Assembly: GCA_965215995.1 (NCBI GenBank)
Contig: OZ244128.1
Span: 930,001 to 994,000, forward strand
From: SZUA-309 sp965215995
Lineage (GTDB): Bacteria > Pseudomonadota > Gammaproteobacteria > Pseudomonadales > Azotimanducaceae
Reading direction: 5' to 3'
Length of the DNA: 64,000 nucleotides
Shown here piece after piece: positions 52,317 through 61,585 of the stretch. A program made the translations under genes and the position numbers. Position 1 is the stretch's first letter; every line of letters begins with the position of its first letter. A model generated the notes under the pieces. The model did not search any database. It saw nothing but the letters and a program-made list of their open reading frames with translations, and had not been told where the DNA came from.

Positions 52317-54563
52317 ATGACCGATCGCAAAGTTCCCAGAGCTCTGGTAGTAATCAGCCTCGCTCTGGACCTACTCATTCTGCTCATATTTCTCTTCATG
52401 CCTCGATCAGGCATGGAAGCGATGGGTGCTGCTTTCCTGCTCTACCCGTTGGCCGCCATTCGCCTCATCGTCGCCCTCATCAGCCTGGTGTTCTCGTTTC
52501 GCCGGCGAAGCTGGCAGTTCGGTTCGTACACCCTGCTCGCCCTCGCCATACAGGCATGGTTCTGGCTGGTCGGTCTCAATCTGTCCCCCTCCTACGAGCC
52601 GCTGCACAAAGTGCTGCGCAATGAAGCGCGCGCAGCGGCAATAAGGTTCGGTGATTACCTGGATCAGCGGGCATACGACGGTAAACGTGCCCAACAGCAT
52701 CGACAGGATCCAGCACACGGCCAGCTGTGCGATTCTCTCTCGGTGGACCGCGATCTGGCGGCGCTGGATGGCAAGCTGCTGGACCAGGATCTTGATCGGC
52801 CCTGCGCCACCTACTATGACGAGTCCGTCAGCCCCCTGCTTCATGCGGTGATTCACACCTACGGCACCTGGACCGGCGATATGAGGATGCACCCGCCGGT
52901 GGATCCGGAATTCCTGGGTCCCGCTGCCGAACGTCTCCTCAGTGCTGGCGCAGATCCGAACACACAGGATGCTTTCGGCAACACCGCGTTGCACTACGCG
53001 CTCACGTTCCAGAACGAGGCGCTGGTGGATGCCCTGCTGGCAAACGGCGCCTGTGTTCTGCTGAAGAACGGCCTGGACGAATCTCCCTTGAGCAATCACT
53101 CTAGCTATCGACTGCGACAGAAGGTCGAGGCGGCGGCCAGCGACCCGAACATGCTGGCTAACTGTCCGGCTGAGGTGCGGGGGACGCAGCCGGATACAGC
53201 GGCGGACTCGGAAGATCCGCGCACACCGGATGCGGGTCTGCTGAACGCCCTCCGCTCCGGACGCCTGGAACGGGCCATCGCCTATCTTGACCAGGGTGCT
53301 GATCCCAATGCCAGCGATCGGGAAGGCAGCAGCTTCGAAGCAGCGCTGAGAAACTGTCGGGACAACGCAACCACAATGGCCCAGCTGCTGATAGATGCCG
53401 GTGGTGACGTCAACGGTCAGAACAGACGGGGTGCGACGGCACTGATGATCTCCATGCGCTACTGCGTGAAAGCCGTACCCTTCCTACTGGAACGGGGCGC
53501 GGACCCGACACTGGCGGACCGCAGCGGTGACACACCCCTCCATCAACTTGGCGGCGTGGCGCCCGATCGGCTGGATGACATCGTCGATCGACTGCTCGCC
53601 ACCGGTGCAGATATCAATCAGCAGGCCAGGAGCGGTCAGACCCCGCTGATCCGTTCGCTTTTCGGCGGCACGACCCGTACGCGGGTGCTCAACGCGCTGC
53701 TTGCCCGTGGTGCAGACCTCAATCTCGGTGACAATGCGGGCAACACACCGCTGCACGTACTTGCGAGCAGAAAACGGGATGAAGGCGCGCCGGCCGTGAT
53801 GGTCTCATTGATCGACCACGGCGCAGAGCTCGAACTGAAGAACAGAAAAGAGCAGACGCCGCTGGTTACCGCCGTGGAACAGGGCAGCGTAGAAGCGGTC
53901 CGGGTGCTGATCGCGGCTGGGGCGGACGTCAACGCCCGGAAAGCTCGCGGCCACACGATGATCAGCGGTCTGGTCTCCTGCAAGGAAGAAAAACTGGAGA
54001 AGCTCAAGCTGCTGGCGAAAGCCGGGGCAGACACCAGCATCCCCATAGAGCATGGCCCGTTGCCGCTGAGCCAGGCGTTCTTCGGCAAGATGTACCTGGA
54101 TTGCCTCGAACCGGCAGAGGTTCTTCTGGCCGCTGGTGCCGATCCCAATCAGAGGGATAACAACGGTGCCGCGCCCATTCACAGCATTGCCAGCTGGTCG
54201 GTGAAGGATCCGAATGATGCACTGACGCTGCTTCGCAAGCACGGTGCCGATACGGACATCAGGAATCAGCAAGGCATGACCGCACTGCTTCTGACCGCCC
54301 GATACGGCACCAGCATCCGCACCATGGAACGACTACTCAGCCATGGGGCTGATCCCGGCGCGCGTGATGCCGACGGCAACACGTTGCTGCACGCCGCGGC
54401 AATGAACAGTAAGGAAGGCAACCTGGAGCGCTACAACTGGGTACTGACTCTTGGTGGCGACCCAGCCGCTCTGAATGACGCGGGACAGACGCCCCTAGAC
54501 CGCGCTCGCGTCACCGGAAACAGGGCTCTGCTGACCGTGCTCGAAGCCAGATTGGCTGACTGA
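52317..54563 (+). CDS. Membrane-anchored ankyrin repeat protein
   Basis: A 748-residue protein with three N-terminal hydrophobic segments (about 10-30, 38-62 and 70-92), an intermediate region and then many ankyrin repeats to the C-terminus (for example DAFGNTALHYAL, NAGNTPLHVLAS and NAGQTPLDRARV). Ankyrin arrays mediate protein-protein contacts. The last 69 bp (54495-54563) overlap the 3' end of the opposing RND gene. Start ATG 52317 has AGGA upstream. Partner unknown. Confidence 0.83.
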   Translation: MTDRKVPRALVVISLALDLLILLIFLFMPRSGMEAMGAAFLLYPLAAIRLIVALISLVFSFRRRSWQFGSYTLLALAIQAWFWLVGLNLSPSYEPLHKVLRNEARAAAIRFGDYLDQRAYDGKRAQQHRQDPAHGQLCDSLSVDRDLAALDGKLLDQDLDRPCATYYDESVSPLLHAVIHTYGTWTGDMRMHPPVDPEFLGPAAERLLSAGADPNTQDAFGNTALHYALTFQNEALVDALLANGACVLLKNGLDESPLSNHSSYRLRQKVEAAASDPNMLANCPAEVRGTQPDTAADSEDPRTPDAGLLNALRSGRLERAIAYLDQGADPNASDREGSSFEAALRNCRDNATTMAQLLIDAGGDVNGQNRRGATALMISMRYCVKAVPFLLERGADPTLADRSGDTPLHQLGGVAPDRLDDIVDRLLATGADINQQARSGQTPLIRSLFGGTTRTRVLNALLARGADLNLGDNAGNTPLHVLASRKRDEGAPAVMVSLIDHGAELELKNRKEQTPLVTAVEQGSVEAVRVLIAAGADVNARKARGHTMISGLVSCKEEKLEKLKLLAKAGADTSIPIEHGPLPLSQAFFGKMYLDCLEPAEVLLAAGADPNQRDNNGAAPIHSIASWSVKDPNDALTLLRKHGADTDIRNQQGMTALLLTARYGTSIRTMERLLSHGADPGARDADGNTLLHAAAMNSKEGNLERYNWVLTLGGDPAALNDAGQTPLDRARVTGNRALLTVLEARLAD

Positions 54564-57500
54564 CCGTTTTCGCCCCATCAGCAGATAGAACGTCGGCAGC
54601 ACGAACAGAGTGAACAGCGTGCCGACCAGCATGCCTGCCGCGATCATCAGGCCAATCGCAAACCGGGCATTGGCGCCGGCACCATAGGCCAGCAACAGGG
54701 GCACTACCCCGAGCACGGTGGCAAAGGTAGTCATCAGTATAGGCCGCAGGCGCAGACCAGCCGCCTCCAGCACCGCTGAGCGCCGATCAAGCCCTTCCAG
54801 CATCTTCTGGTTGGCAAAATCGACGATCAGAATCCCGTGCTTGCTGATCAACCCGATCAGCGTGAGCAGGCCAACCTGGGTGTAGATGTTCAGCGTGGTC
54901 ATACCGATCGCCAACGGCACCAGGGCGCCGAAGATAGAGAGTGGCACGCTGATCAGCACGATAAACGGATCGCGAAAGCTGTTGAATTGAGCGGACAGCA
55001 CCAGGTAGATGAAGATGAGCGACGTGGTAAAAAGGAGCAGGAATCCCTGAGATTCTTCGATGAATCGCCGCGATTCCCCCTCGTAGCCCGCGCGATAGCC
55101 AACGGGCGCGACTTCCGCCAGCGTTTCCTCGAGGAAATCGAGCCCCACGCCCAGGGAGTTAGGCGGCAACACCATGCCTTGGATCGTCAAAGCATTGAGC
55201 TGCTGGTACTGCTTCAGCGTGTTCGGTTTAACCGTCTGTTTCAACCTGACCACTGTGGCAAGAGGGACCAGCGACCCTTCGCTGGTGCGGACGTAGTAAC
55301 GTTCCAGCCATTCCTTCGTCAGACGGAATCCGCGATCTGCCTGCGTAATCACTTTATAGCTGCGACCTTCAATGCTGAACCGGTTGGTTTCTGCTTCACC
55401 CAGCATCACCTGCAGGGTCTCGCCGATGCTCGCCATGGAGATACCGAGCCGGGCGGCCAGCTCGCGATCGATCTCGACATTCACCTCCGGTCGTGAATAG
55501 CGTAGATCCTTGTTGACGAAGGCGAACAGTCCAGACTGTCGTGCTTTCAGCAGCACTTCCTCACCGACCCGGTCGAGCTCCTCGTAGCCTACATTGCCCG
55601 AAATCACGAACTGGACCGGCAAACCTTGGGCAGCCCCCGGGAGACCGCCCGAGGCGAAGGTGAATATCTCCAAGCCGCTGATCTTGTTGAACTTCGCCTG
55701 CAGCTCTTGTCGCACCTCCTCCAGAGAGCGTTCCCGGTCTGACCAGGGCTTGAGATTGATGCCACCGAATACCGATGTGGGTTGATTCACCTGCCAAGAG
55801 TGGGTGGCCTCCGGAATGGTACGCCACGCGTCAACCATCTGATCGAGGAAGTACGTGGTGTACTCCAGGCTGCCGTAATCCGGAGGTGTCGCTATCGCAA
55901 AAATGCTACCGCTGTCCTCTTCCGGTGCAAGCTCCTTCTGTGCCAACTGATAAAAAACGGGCAGGCTGAGAAAAATCATGAAGGCGAAGAGCATGACGGC
56001 ACCTTTACTGTCCAGGCAGGCAGACAACCAGCGCCGGTAGCGATGCAGGAGGCTTTCGAATCGGGCGTCCAGCCAGTCCGCTACCCGACCCTGGTCCGCA
56101 TGTTCCTTGAGCAGATAGGCGCACATCATCGGGCTCAATACCAGGGCGACGATGCCGGATATCAGTACCGCACCAGCCAGTGTCAGGGCGAACTCGCTGA
56201 ACAGCACACCGGTCAGCCCGCCGAGAAACCCGATGGGCAGATACACGGCAACCAGGGTCAGCGTCATGGCGATCACCGGCAACGCAACCTGGCGAGCGCC
56301 AATCAGAGCAGCCTTAAGCGGTGTCTCGTCATTCTCAATATGCCGGTGGATGTTCTCCACCACCACGATGGCGTCATCCACCACCAGGCCGATGGCAATC
56401 ACCATGGCCAGCAGGGTGAGCAGGTTCAGGGAGAAGCCCATCAGCCAGATCAGGAACAGGACGCTGATCAAGGACAGCGGGATGGCCACGATGGGAATGA
56501 CTACCACCCGCAGTGAGCCGAGAAACAGGAGAATGACCAGGATCACGATCACGGTGGCCTCAATGAGTGTCTGCACCACTTCGTTCAGGGCTTCGCCGAT
56601 GTAGATGGAGAGGTCGGAGTCCATCACGATCTCCATGTCCGCCGGCAGGTTTGTGTTTAGCTCGGCGACCTTCTTCTTCACGCTCCTGGCCATTTCCAAC
56701 GGATTCGCACCGGGTGCTTCCGTAACGGCGATGAACACCGACTCTTTGCCGCTGGAGTAGGCCGCCGCATCGTAGGTCTCACTGGCGAGCTCTACTGCCG
56801 CCACATCACCCAGCGTGACCCGCCGATCACCGTCCTGGCGAACGACGATAGATGCAAACTCGCCCGGATCCTGCATGTCCGTCTGGGCGTCGACGCTGGC
56901 CCGGACCAGCTCGCCACGGGTGGTCCCCGCCGCGGAGATGTAATTGTCCCGCCGGATGGCGTTGTTCACATCGGTGGCGGTGACGCCAAACGCTGCCATC
57001 TTCGCCGGGTTCAACCAGATGCGCATGGCGAAGAGGCCACCGCTCAACATCCGCGCCTCACCAACCCCATCCACCGTGCTCAACACCGGTTGAATGGAGC
57101 GCATGCCGTAGTCGGCCAGCTGCTGCACCGACATCTCCTCGGAGAGCAGGGTCAGGTACATCATGGAGTCGCCACCGGTCCGGTTGCTCACCACCGGATC
57201 CTCCACATCACGCGGCAACTCGAAGCGCGCCTCGTTGATCTTGGTGATGACTTCGCTCATCACCTCGGTGGAGTTTTCTCCAAGACGGACCCAGACCTGG
57301 ATCTGAGACATCCCGGGATCGCTCTGAGAGGTGACATATTCCACACCTTTGGCCGCAGCCACACGCCGCTGCAACGGCGTTGTGACAAAGCCTTGCACGG
57401 TCTCGGCGCTGGCGCCCGGATAAACGGTCTGCACGTAGATGACGCTCTTCTCGACCTCCGGGTACTCACGCAGTGCGAGCTGAGTACCGGCCTGCAGACC

Positions 57501-57566
57501 AAGCAGCAGCATCACAGCCGCTATGACCAGAGCAAGGACAGGGCGACGGATGAAGATGTCTGTCAT
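54495..57566 (-). CDS. RND efflux transporter permease (AcrB/MdtB-like)
   Basis: A 1023-residue protein with the standard RND layout: TM1 after MTDIFIRRPVLALVIA, large periplasmic loops and TM4 with GLVVDDAIVVVENI, whose two Asp residues carry the proton relay. It expels drugs, lipids or metabolites in a tripartite complex. ATG 57566 has AGGAG 6 nt upstream. It is 17 nt downstream of the adaptor gene; no outer-membrane channel gene is adjacent, so a shared TolC-like protein is implied. Confidence 0.92.
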   Translation of the reverse strand: MTDIFIRRPVLALVIAAVMLLLGLQAGTQLALREYPEVEKSVIYVQTVYPGASAETVQGFVTTPLQRRVAAAKGVEYVTSQSDPGMSQIQVWVRLGENSTEVMSEVITKINEARFELPRDVEDPVVSNRTGGDSMMYLTLLSEEMSVQQLADYGMRSIQPVLSTVDGVGEARMLSGGLFAMRIWLNPAKMAAFGVTATDVNNAIRRDNYISAAGTTRGELVRASVDAQTDMQDPGEFASIVVRQDGDRRVTLGDVAAVELASETYDAAAYSSGKESVFIAVTEAPGANPLEMARSVKKKVAELNTNLPADMEIVMDSDLSIYIGEALNEVVQTLIEATVIVILVILLFLGSLRVVVIPIVAIPLSLISVLFLIWLMGFSLNLLTLLAMVIAIGLVVDDAIVVVENIHRHIENDETPLKAALIGARQVALPVIAMTLTLVAVYLPIGFLGGLTGVLFSEFALTLAGAVLISGIVALVLSPMMCAYLLKEHADQGRVADWLDARFESLLHRYRRWLSACLDSKGAVMLFAFMIFLSLPVFYQLAQKELAPEEDSGSIFAIATPPDYGSLEYTTYFLDQMVDAWRTIPEATHSWQVNQPTSVFGGINLKPWSDRERSLEEVRQELQAKFNKISGLEIFTFASGGLPGAAQGLPVQFVISGNVGYEELDRVGEEVLLKARQSGLFAFVNKDLRYSRPEVNVEIDRELAARLGISMASIGETLQVMLGEAETNRFSIEGRSYKVITQADRGFRLTKEWLERYYVRTSEGSLVPLATVVRLKQTVKPNTLKQYQQLNALTIQGMVLPPNSLGVGLDFLEETLAEVAPVGYRAGYEGESRRFIEESQGFLLLFTTSLIFIYLVLSAQFNSFRDPFIVLISVPLSIFGALVPLAIGMTTLNIYTQVGLLTLIGLISKHGILIVDFANQKMLEGLDRRSAVLEAAGLRLRPILMTTFATVLGVVPLLLAYGAGANARFAIGLMIAAGMLVGTLFTLFVLPTFYLLMGRKRSVSQSGFEHGQQSPVSGDASAV

Positions 57567-57583
57567 CACGTTCTCCTAGAGCA

Positions 57584-58711
57584 CTAAAGCGCCACACTCT
57601 GATCGATGAGCACGCGCACACCGCGATAGAGCTTGTTCTGACCGACACTTACGACCTCATCTCCCGGCTGCAGACCCGCCAGCACCGCGACCTTGCCATC
57701 CTGCACCCGTCCCGCCTGAACGACCCGGGCGTTGGCCGTGAGCTGGCCATCCTCGGTAGGTTCGATCACGTAAACCGTATTACCCTGCAGGGCATAGGTC
57801 ATCGCCGTCTCGGGAATGGTCACCACTTCTCTGTCCAGCCCCAGATCCACCTCCAGCACGGCGAACATGCCGGGAAGCAATCCATCCACCTCCTCCAGCC
57901 GAGCCCGCAACAGCACGTTGCGGGTATTCGGGTCCGCCCGGGAATCCACCGCGGCTACAACGCCCTGAAAGGCTCGATCAGGATAGGCGTCGACTCGCAC
58001 GGAGACCGCGAGCCCCGCGCGCAGATCCGGGGCATATCGGGCCGGAACCGTGAAGTCGATTTCGAGCTCCGAATGATCCTGAAGAGTCGCGATCACGGTA
58101 CCCGGTGAGACGTAGTCGCCCACATCCACTCTTCGGATACCCATGGTTCCCGAGAACGGCGCGGATATTCTCTTGTTGGCAAGCCGGGCTTCGGTTTCCG
58201 CGAGCTCGGCTCGGGCCCGTTCCAGATCGGCACGTGAACGGTCGAACTGGGTCTGCGGGATCGATCCCTTATCCATCAGGGTTCGATCCCGCTGGAACAG
58301 GATCTCAGCCAGCTCGAGCGTGGCGATCTGGCTCCGGCGACTGGCGATCTCCACCTCGTCGTTCAGTACCACCAGCAGTTGCCCTGCTGTCACTTTGTCA
58401 CCAGACTCGAAGAGAATTGAGGTGATTTCCCCGCTGGTCTCCGAGGTAAGTTCCACCCCTCGAACGGCCTGGATGGAGCCCACTGCATTCAGCGTTTCCT
58501 CCCAGACCTCGCGCTCAGCGGTCGACGCGGCGATCGTCACCGGCGGCGGCGAAAAGTCCATGCTCGCAAAGGTGCTGAAGCGCTGATACAGATAGGCGCC
58601 GATGGAGCCGAAAATGGCCAGCAGCAGGACGATGACGACGATATAGGCTTTCAAAGCTGGATACCCGCCAGTTTTCCCTGTCCGGGGAATTCTTCCGTAA
58701 ACACCTGACAT
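57584..58711 (-). CDS. RND efflux periplasmic adaptor (membrane fusion protein)
   Basis: A 375-residue protein with an N-terminal membrane anchor (about 25-45), a barrel/lipoyl region (SGEITSILFESGDKV) and an alpha-hairpin with heptad-like LERARAELAETEARLANKR. A beta-barrel and a membrane-proximal domain follow. It links the inner-membrane permease encoded downstream to an outer-membrane channel. Start ATG 58711 overlaps the 5' region of the divergent hotdog gene, so one of the two starts may be shorter. Confidence 0.88.
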   Translation of the reverse strand: MSGVYGRIPRTGKTGGYPALKAYIVVIVLLLAIFGSIGAYLYQRFSTFASMDFSPPPVTIAASTAEREVWEETLNAVGSIQAVRGVELTSETSGEITSILFESGDKVTAGQLLVVLNDEVEIASRRSQIATLELAEILFQRDRTLMDKGSIPQTQFDRSRADLERARAELAETEARLANKRISAPFSGTMGIRRVDVGDYVSPGTVIATLQDHSELEIDFTVPARYAPDLRAGLAVSVRVDAYPDRAFQGVVAAVDSRADPNTRNVLLRARLEEVDGLLPGMFAVLEVDLGLDREVVTIPETAMTYALQGNTVYVIEPTEDGQLTANARVVQAGRVQDGKVAVLAGLQPGDEVVSVGQNKLYRGVRVLIDQSVAL

Positions 58712-58796
58712 GGTACGCAAGCCTGCTCATCCAGTTCTACTTGACCTGAAACCGGGTATGCTGACAGCTCAATGCTGCCCGAGCGAGGATCCCGCC

Positions 58797-59192
58797 TTGC
58801 CATTGAACCTGATTGACCACATGCCTTTCGCCCAACAGCTCGGCCTCGAGCTGACGACGTCGGAGCCCGATCGGATCGAAGCCAAACTGATCGTGCAGGA
58901 GTCACTGTGCACCACCGGCAGAATCATGCACGGTGGGGCCATCATGTCGGTGGCGGATACGCTCGGCGCCATCGGCGCTTTTCTGAACCTGCCCGAGGGT
59001 GCCAAGGCAACCACCACGATCGAGAGCAAGACCAATTTCCTGGGTGCGGCTTCCCTGGGCTCTGAGGTCAGCGCCGTTGCCACTCCCGTGCACATCGGCG
59101 GCAGAACTTCTGTCTGGCAGACGCAGCTGATCAACGACAAGGGCAGACCGGTGGCGCTGGTGACCCAGACTCAACTCGTGCTCAGAGACTGA
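58797..59192 (+). CDS. PaaI-type hotdog thioesterase
   Basis: A 131-residue hotdog protein with RIMHGGAIMSVADTLGAIGAF, the PaaI/YdiI group catalytic region (HGG, then Asp/Glu positions) and the TNFLGAA strand. Hydrolyses acyl-CoA thioesters. TTG 58797 is favoured because GAGGA lies 7 nt upstream; longer frames from ATG 58758 or 58710 would run into the divergent adaptor. Head of a short plus-strand run (thioesterase, PilZ, MAPEG). Confidence 0.8.
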   Translation: MPLNLIDHMPFAQQLGLELTTSEPDRIEAKLIVQESLCTTGRIMHGGAIMSVADTLGAIGAFLNLPEGAKATTTIESKTNFLGAASLGSEVSAVATPVHIGGRTSVWQTQLINDKGRPVALVTQTQLVLRD

Positions 59193-59209
59193 ATTCCGGC
59201 CGGATTTCG

Positions 59210-59665
59210 ATGCCCCTGAAATCATCTTTACTGATCCTCAAACAGTATTTATCGTCCACCAGTTGGACAACGAAGGCGCCTTCACGACTGACTGGAGAAG
59301 AGAAGCGTCTGGGATTCAGGGTCATCGTCGCGGACCTCCCGGAGCATTCACAGCGGCTGATAACGACCTCGATCACGCTCGGAGATCAGACGTCGCCTGC
59401 CACCATGATCAATCTGAGCCTGACTGGCATGCTCATCGCTGATCTGGACCTGGGGGTGAAGGTGGGCGATACGGTTACCGTTGCCATCGAGCACGATGGC
59501 CGAGCGGCCGTTCTGGAAGGTGCCGTCGTTCGCGAGGTGGATCGAGGGTCGATTGCCATACACTTCCCGGACTCCATAAAGGACGGGGAATTCGATCCAC
59601 CGATCCCGCTCTCCAACCTGCACCGTCGCCTGGAACGTCTCTGGCTCAAGAGCCGCGAAAAGTAA
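59210..59665 (+). CDS. PilZ domain c-di-GMP receptor-like protein
   Basis: A 151-residue protein with the two c-di-GMP motifs in order: RLGFR (33-37, RxxxR) and NLSLTG (68-73, [D/N]xSxxG), then a beta-barrel. Both signatures are complete, so binding is plausible. It may read signals from the diguanylate cyclase at 37447. Translation site weak. No neighbour tells which output it controls. Confidence 0.83.
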   Translation: MPLKSSLLILKQYLSSTSWTTKAPSRLTGEEKRLGFRVIVADLPEHSQRLITTSITLGDQTSPATMINLSLTGMLIADLDLGVKVGDTVTVAIEHDGRAAVLEGAVVREVDRGSIAIHFPDSIKDGEFDPPIPLSNLHRRLERLWLKSREK

Positions 59666-59713
59666 GCTCAGTTCGGTGTAACAGGTCGACTCACAAGGGG
59701 ATAGGAGCTCAAG

Positions 59714-60103
59714 ATGACACCACTACCGGTAACACTCGCCACCGCATCCATTCTCGGGCTCATGCTGATCTGGTTGGCCGCCCGAGTGATCGCCTCCAGA
59801 GTGAGAACTGAGACGCTGATTGGCGAAGGCGCCAGTGCGGAACTGCTTTACGCCATCAGAACCCACGGCAACTTCATCGAGTACGCACCGATCTTTCTCA
59901 TTCTGCTGGGTCTGCTCGAGTACAGCGGCGGCAATCGGACTGCGCTCCTGGTACTTGCCGGACTCTTTATCGTCGCCCGGCCGCTGCACGTCCTGGGCAT
60001 GGGCGAAGGCGCGAACCTGAAGCTCCGTCAGATCGGTGTGGTCCTCAGCTTCACCGCCATCACCGCCGCGAGTCTGTACGGTCTGTACCTGTCACTGATG
60101 TAG
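59714..60103 (+). CDS. MAPEG family membrane protein
   Basis: A 129-residue protein with four hydrophobic segments and the MAPEG pattern: RVRTETLIGEG near the N-terminus, the NFIEYAPIFLILLGLLE helix with its E-Y and a C-terminal GMGEGANLKLRQIG. MAPEG proteins are glutathione-linked membrane enzymes or their relatives. AGGAG stands 6 nt before the ATG. Function beyond the family is not inferable. Confidence 0.85.
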   Translation: MTPLPVTLATASILGLMLIWLAARVIASRVRTETLIGEGASAELLYAIRTHGNFIEYAPIFLILLGLLEYSGGNRTALLVLAGLFIVARPLHVLGMGEGANLKLRQIGVVLSFTAITAASLYGLYLSLM

Positions 60104-60124
60104 CCGGTGAACCGGTAGCGAGCC

Positions 60125-60994
60125 TCAGCCGGCCTGATTGATCACAGTCTCACCAAACTCGCTCAACCGGTCCAGGCCATCAGGGCCCGCAAAGAAGAAG
60201 GCAGGTACCATGATCCGATCCACGCCCACTGAGCGCATCTGCTCGAGGCCGGTGATCGGGTCCATCATCTGAGCACCGAACATGGCATTGATCTCAATGC
60301 TGGCCGGATCGCGGCCCGCATCTTCAGCGGCGCTGCGCAGGCGGCCGAGCAATGCGGCCAATCTCTCATGATCCCCTTCACCCGGGAAGTAGCCGTCCGC
60401 GATACGCACTGCCCGGCGGATGGCCGCGTCCGTATCCCCGCCCACCAACACCGGGATGTTGCCGTTCACCGGTCGCGGGCTGCAGGTGGCCGGCTCAAAG
60501 TCGACAAACTCACCGTGAAACTCGGCATGGGGTCCTGACCACAAGGCCCGCATGGCGGCAATGTACTCATCGTTTCTGGCGCCGCGGCGTGACCAGGGGA
60601 CGCCCAGCGCATCGAACTCTTCTTCCAGCCAGCCCACGCCCAGCCCCAGCTCCACCCGACCGCCAGAGAGCTGATCGAGGGTAGCCAGCTCCTTTGCCAG
60701 TATCAGAGGATTCCGCTGAGGCACGATGAGTATGCAGGTGCCCAGACGCAGGCTAGATGCTGCTGCGGCAGCGAACGCCAGCCACATGAGCGGATCCGGA
60801 ATCGGCGTGTCGGGCTCCGCGGGGATCTTGCCGTCTTCCGTGTAGGGATATCTGGAGTGAATCGAATCCGGCAGGATCACATGCTCACCCCCCCAGACAG
60901 ACTCGAATCCGGCAGCTTCCGCCCGCCGGCAGAGCTCCAGAGCGTTGGGACCATCTATGGCAATGCTGCTGGCAAACGCGAGACCGACTTTCAC
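60125..60994 (-). CDS. Luciferase-like monooxygenase (LLM class, F420-type) protein
   Basis: A 289-residue TIM-barrel flavin-type protein. It begins MKVGLAFASSI, then EAAGFESVWGGEHV, the RLGTCILIVPQRNPLILAKELATLDQLSGGRVELGLGVGW region typical of LLM F420-dependent oxidoreductases, and a late GVDRIMVP strand. Whether it uses F420 or FMN cannot be told. Start GTG 60994 follows AGGAG at 7 nt. It lies 33 bp downstream of a PPOX-fold paralogue on the same strand. Confidence 0.82.
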   Translation of the reverse strand: MKVGLAFASSIAIDGPNALELCRRAEAAGFESVWGGEHVILPDSIHSRYPYTEDGKIPAEPDTPIPDPLMWLAFAAAAASSLRLGTCILIVPQRNPLILAKELATLDQLSGGRVELGLGVGWLEEEFDALGVPWSRRGARNDEYIAAMRALWSGPHAEFHGEFVDFEPATCSPRPVNGNIPVLVGGDTDAAIRRAVRIADGYFPGEGDHERLAALLGRLRSAAEDAGRDPASIEINAMFGAQMMDPITGLEQMRSVGVDRIMVPAFFFAGPDGLDRLSEFGETVINQAG

Positions 60995-61027
60995 TATTCA
61001 ACTCCTCTTGTGCTGCTATCAGTATTG

Positions 61028-61567
61028 TTATTCCGATGCGTACTTCAGGTAAGCACTGGCCGTTGCCTGGGCCATTTTGTCCCCATCAAAGGGAATCGAC
61101 ATCTCCGGAGTAAACTCGAGCACGACCCGCTCCGGCGTATCCAGAAATTGGACGAACTTGTCTGGATCCAGATTCCGGGTGAAGGCGTTGCCGTCATCGT
61201 CGCGGGCTGCCATGCCCGCCGCCAGCAAGCCGTAGAACCACTGCTTGGTTTGCGCGTCATCGTGGATCACGGTATGGCCCTTATAGGTGACGGTCTTCCC
61301 GCCACCCATGGGCGTGCCTTTGCTCGAGATCACGATGGAAGAACGCCCATCCCTGGCAATGGCCTTGATCCGAACCCGCTCTCTGGTGGCCGTCATCCAG
61401 ATCTTCCCATCAACGGGAACGTATGCAGTGATCACGCCAATTGGGTGGCCCGCTTTGTTGGCCCAGACAAATACGCATTCTCCGGCCGTACGCACCAGCT
61501 CCTGCTCGCGCTCGCTGTCGAGCCGGTACTGCTTCACGTCATCGTAGTTGGTCACATCGTCGCTCAT
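61028..61567 (-). CDS. PPOX-fold protein, paralogue 3
   Basis: A 179-residue split-barrel protein related to those at 12156-12716 and 18360-18953. Shared pieces are SDDVTNYDDVKQYRLD, WANKAGHPIGVITAYV, KIWMTATRERVR, TKQWFYGLL and FLDTPERVVLEFTP. GGGGGA precedes the ATG. It is followed on the same strand by the LLM protein. It probably binds a flavin or deazaflavin; substrate unknown. Confidence 0.76.
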   Translation of the reverse strand: MSDDVTNYDDVKQYRLDSEREQELVRTAGECVFVWANKAGHPIGVITAYVPVDGKIWMTATRERVRIKAIARDGRSSIVISSKGTPMGGGKTVTYKGHTVIHDDAQTKQWFYGLLAAGMAARDDDGNAFTRNLDPDKFVQFLDTPERVVLEFTPEMSIPFDGDKMAQATASAYLKYASE

Positions 61568-61585
61568 ATATCCCCCAGGTCCAGG

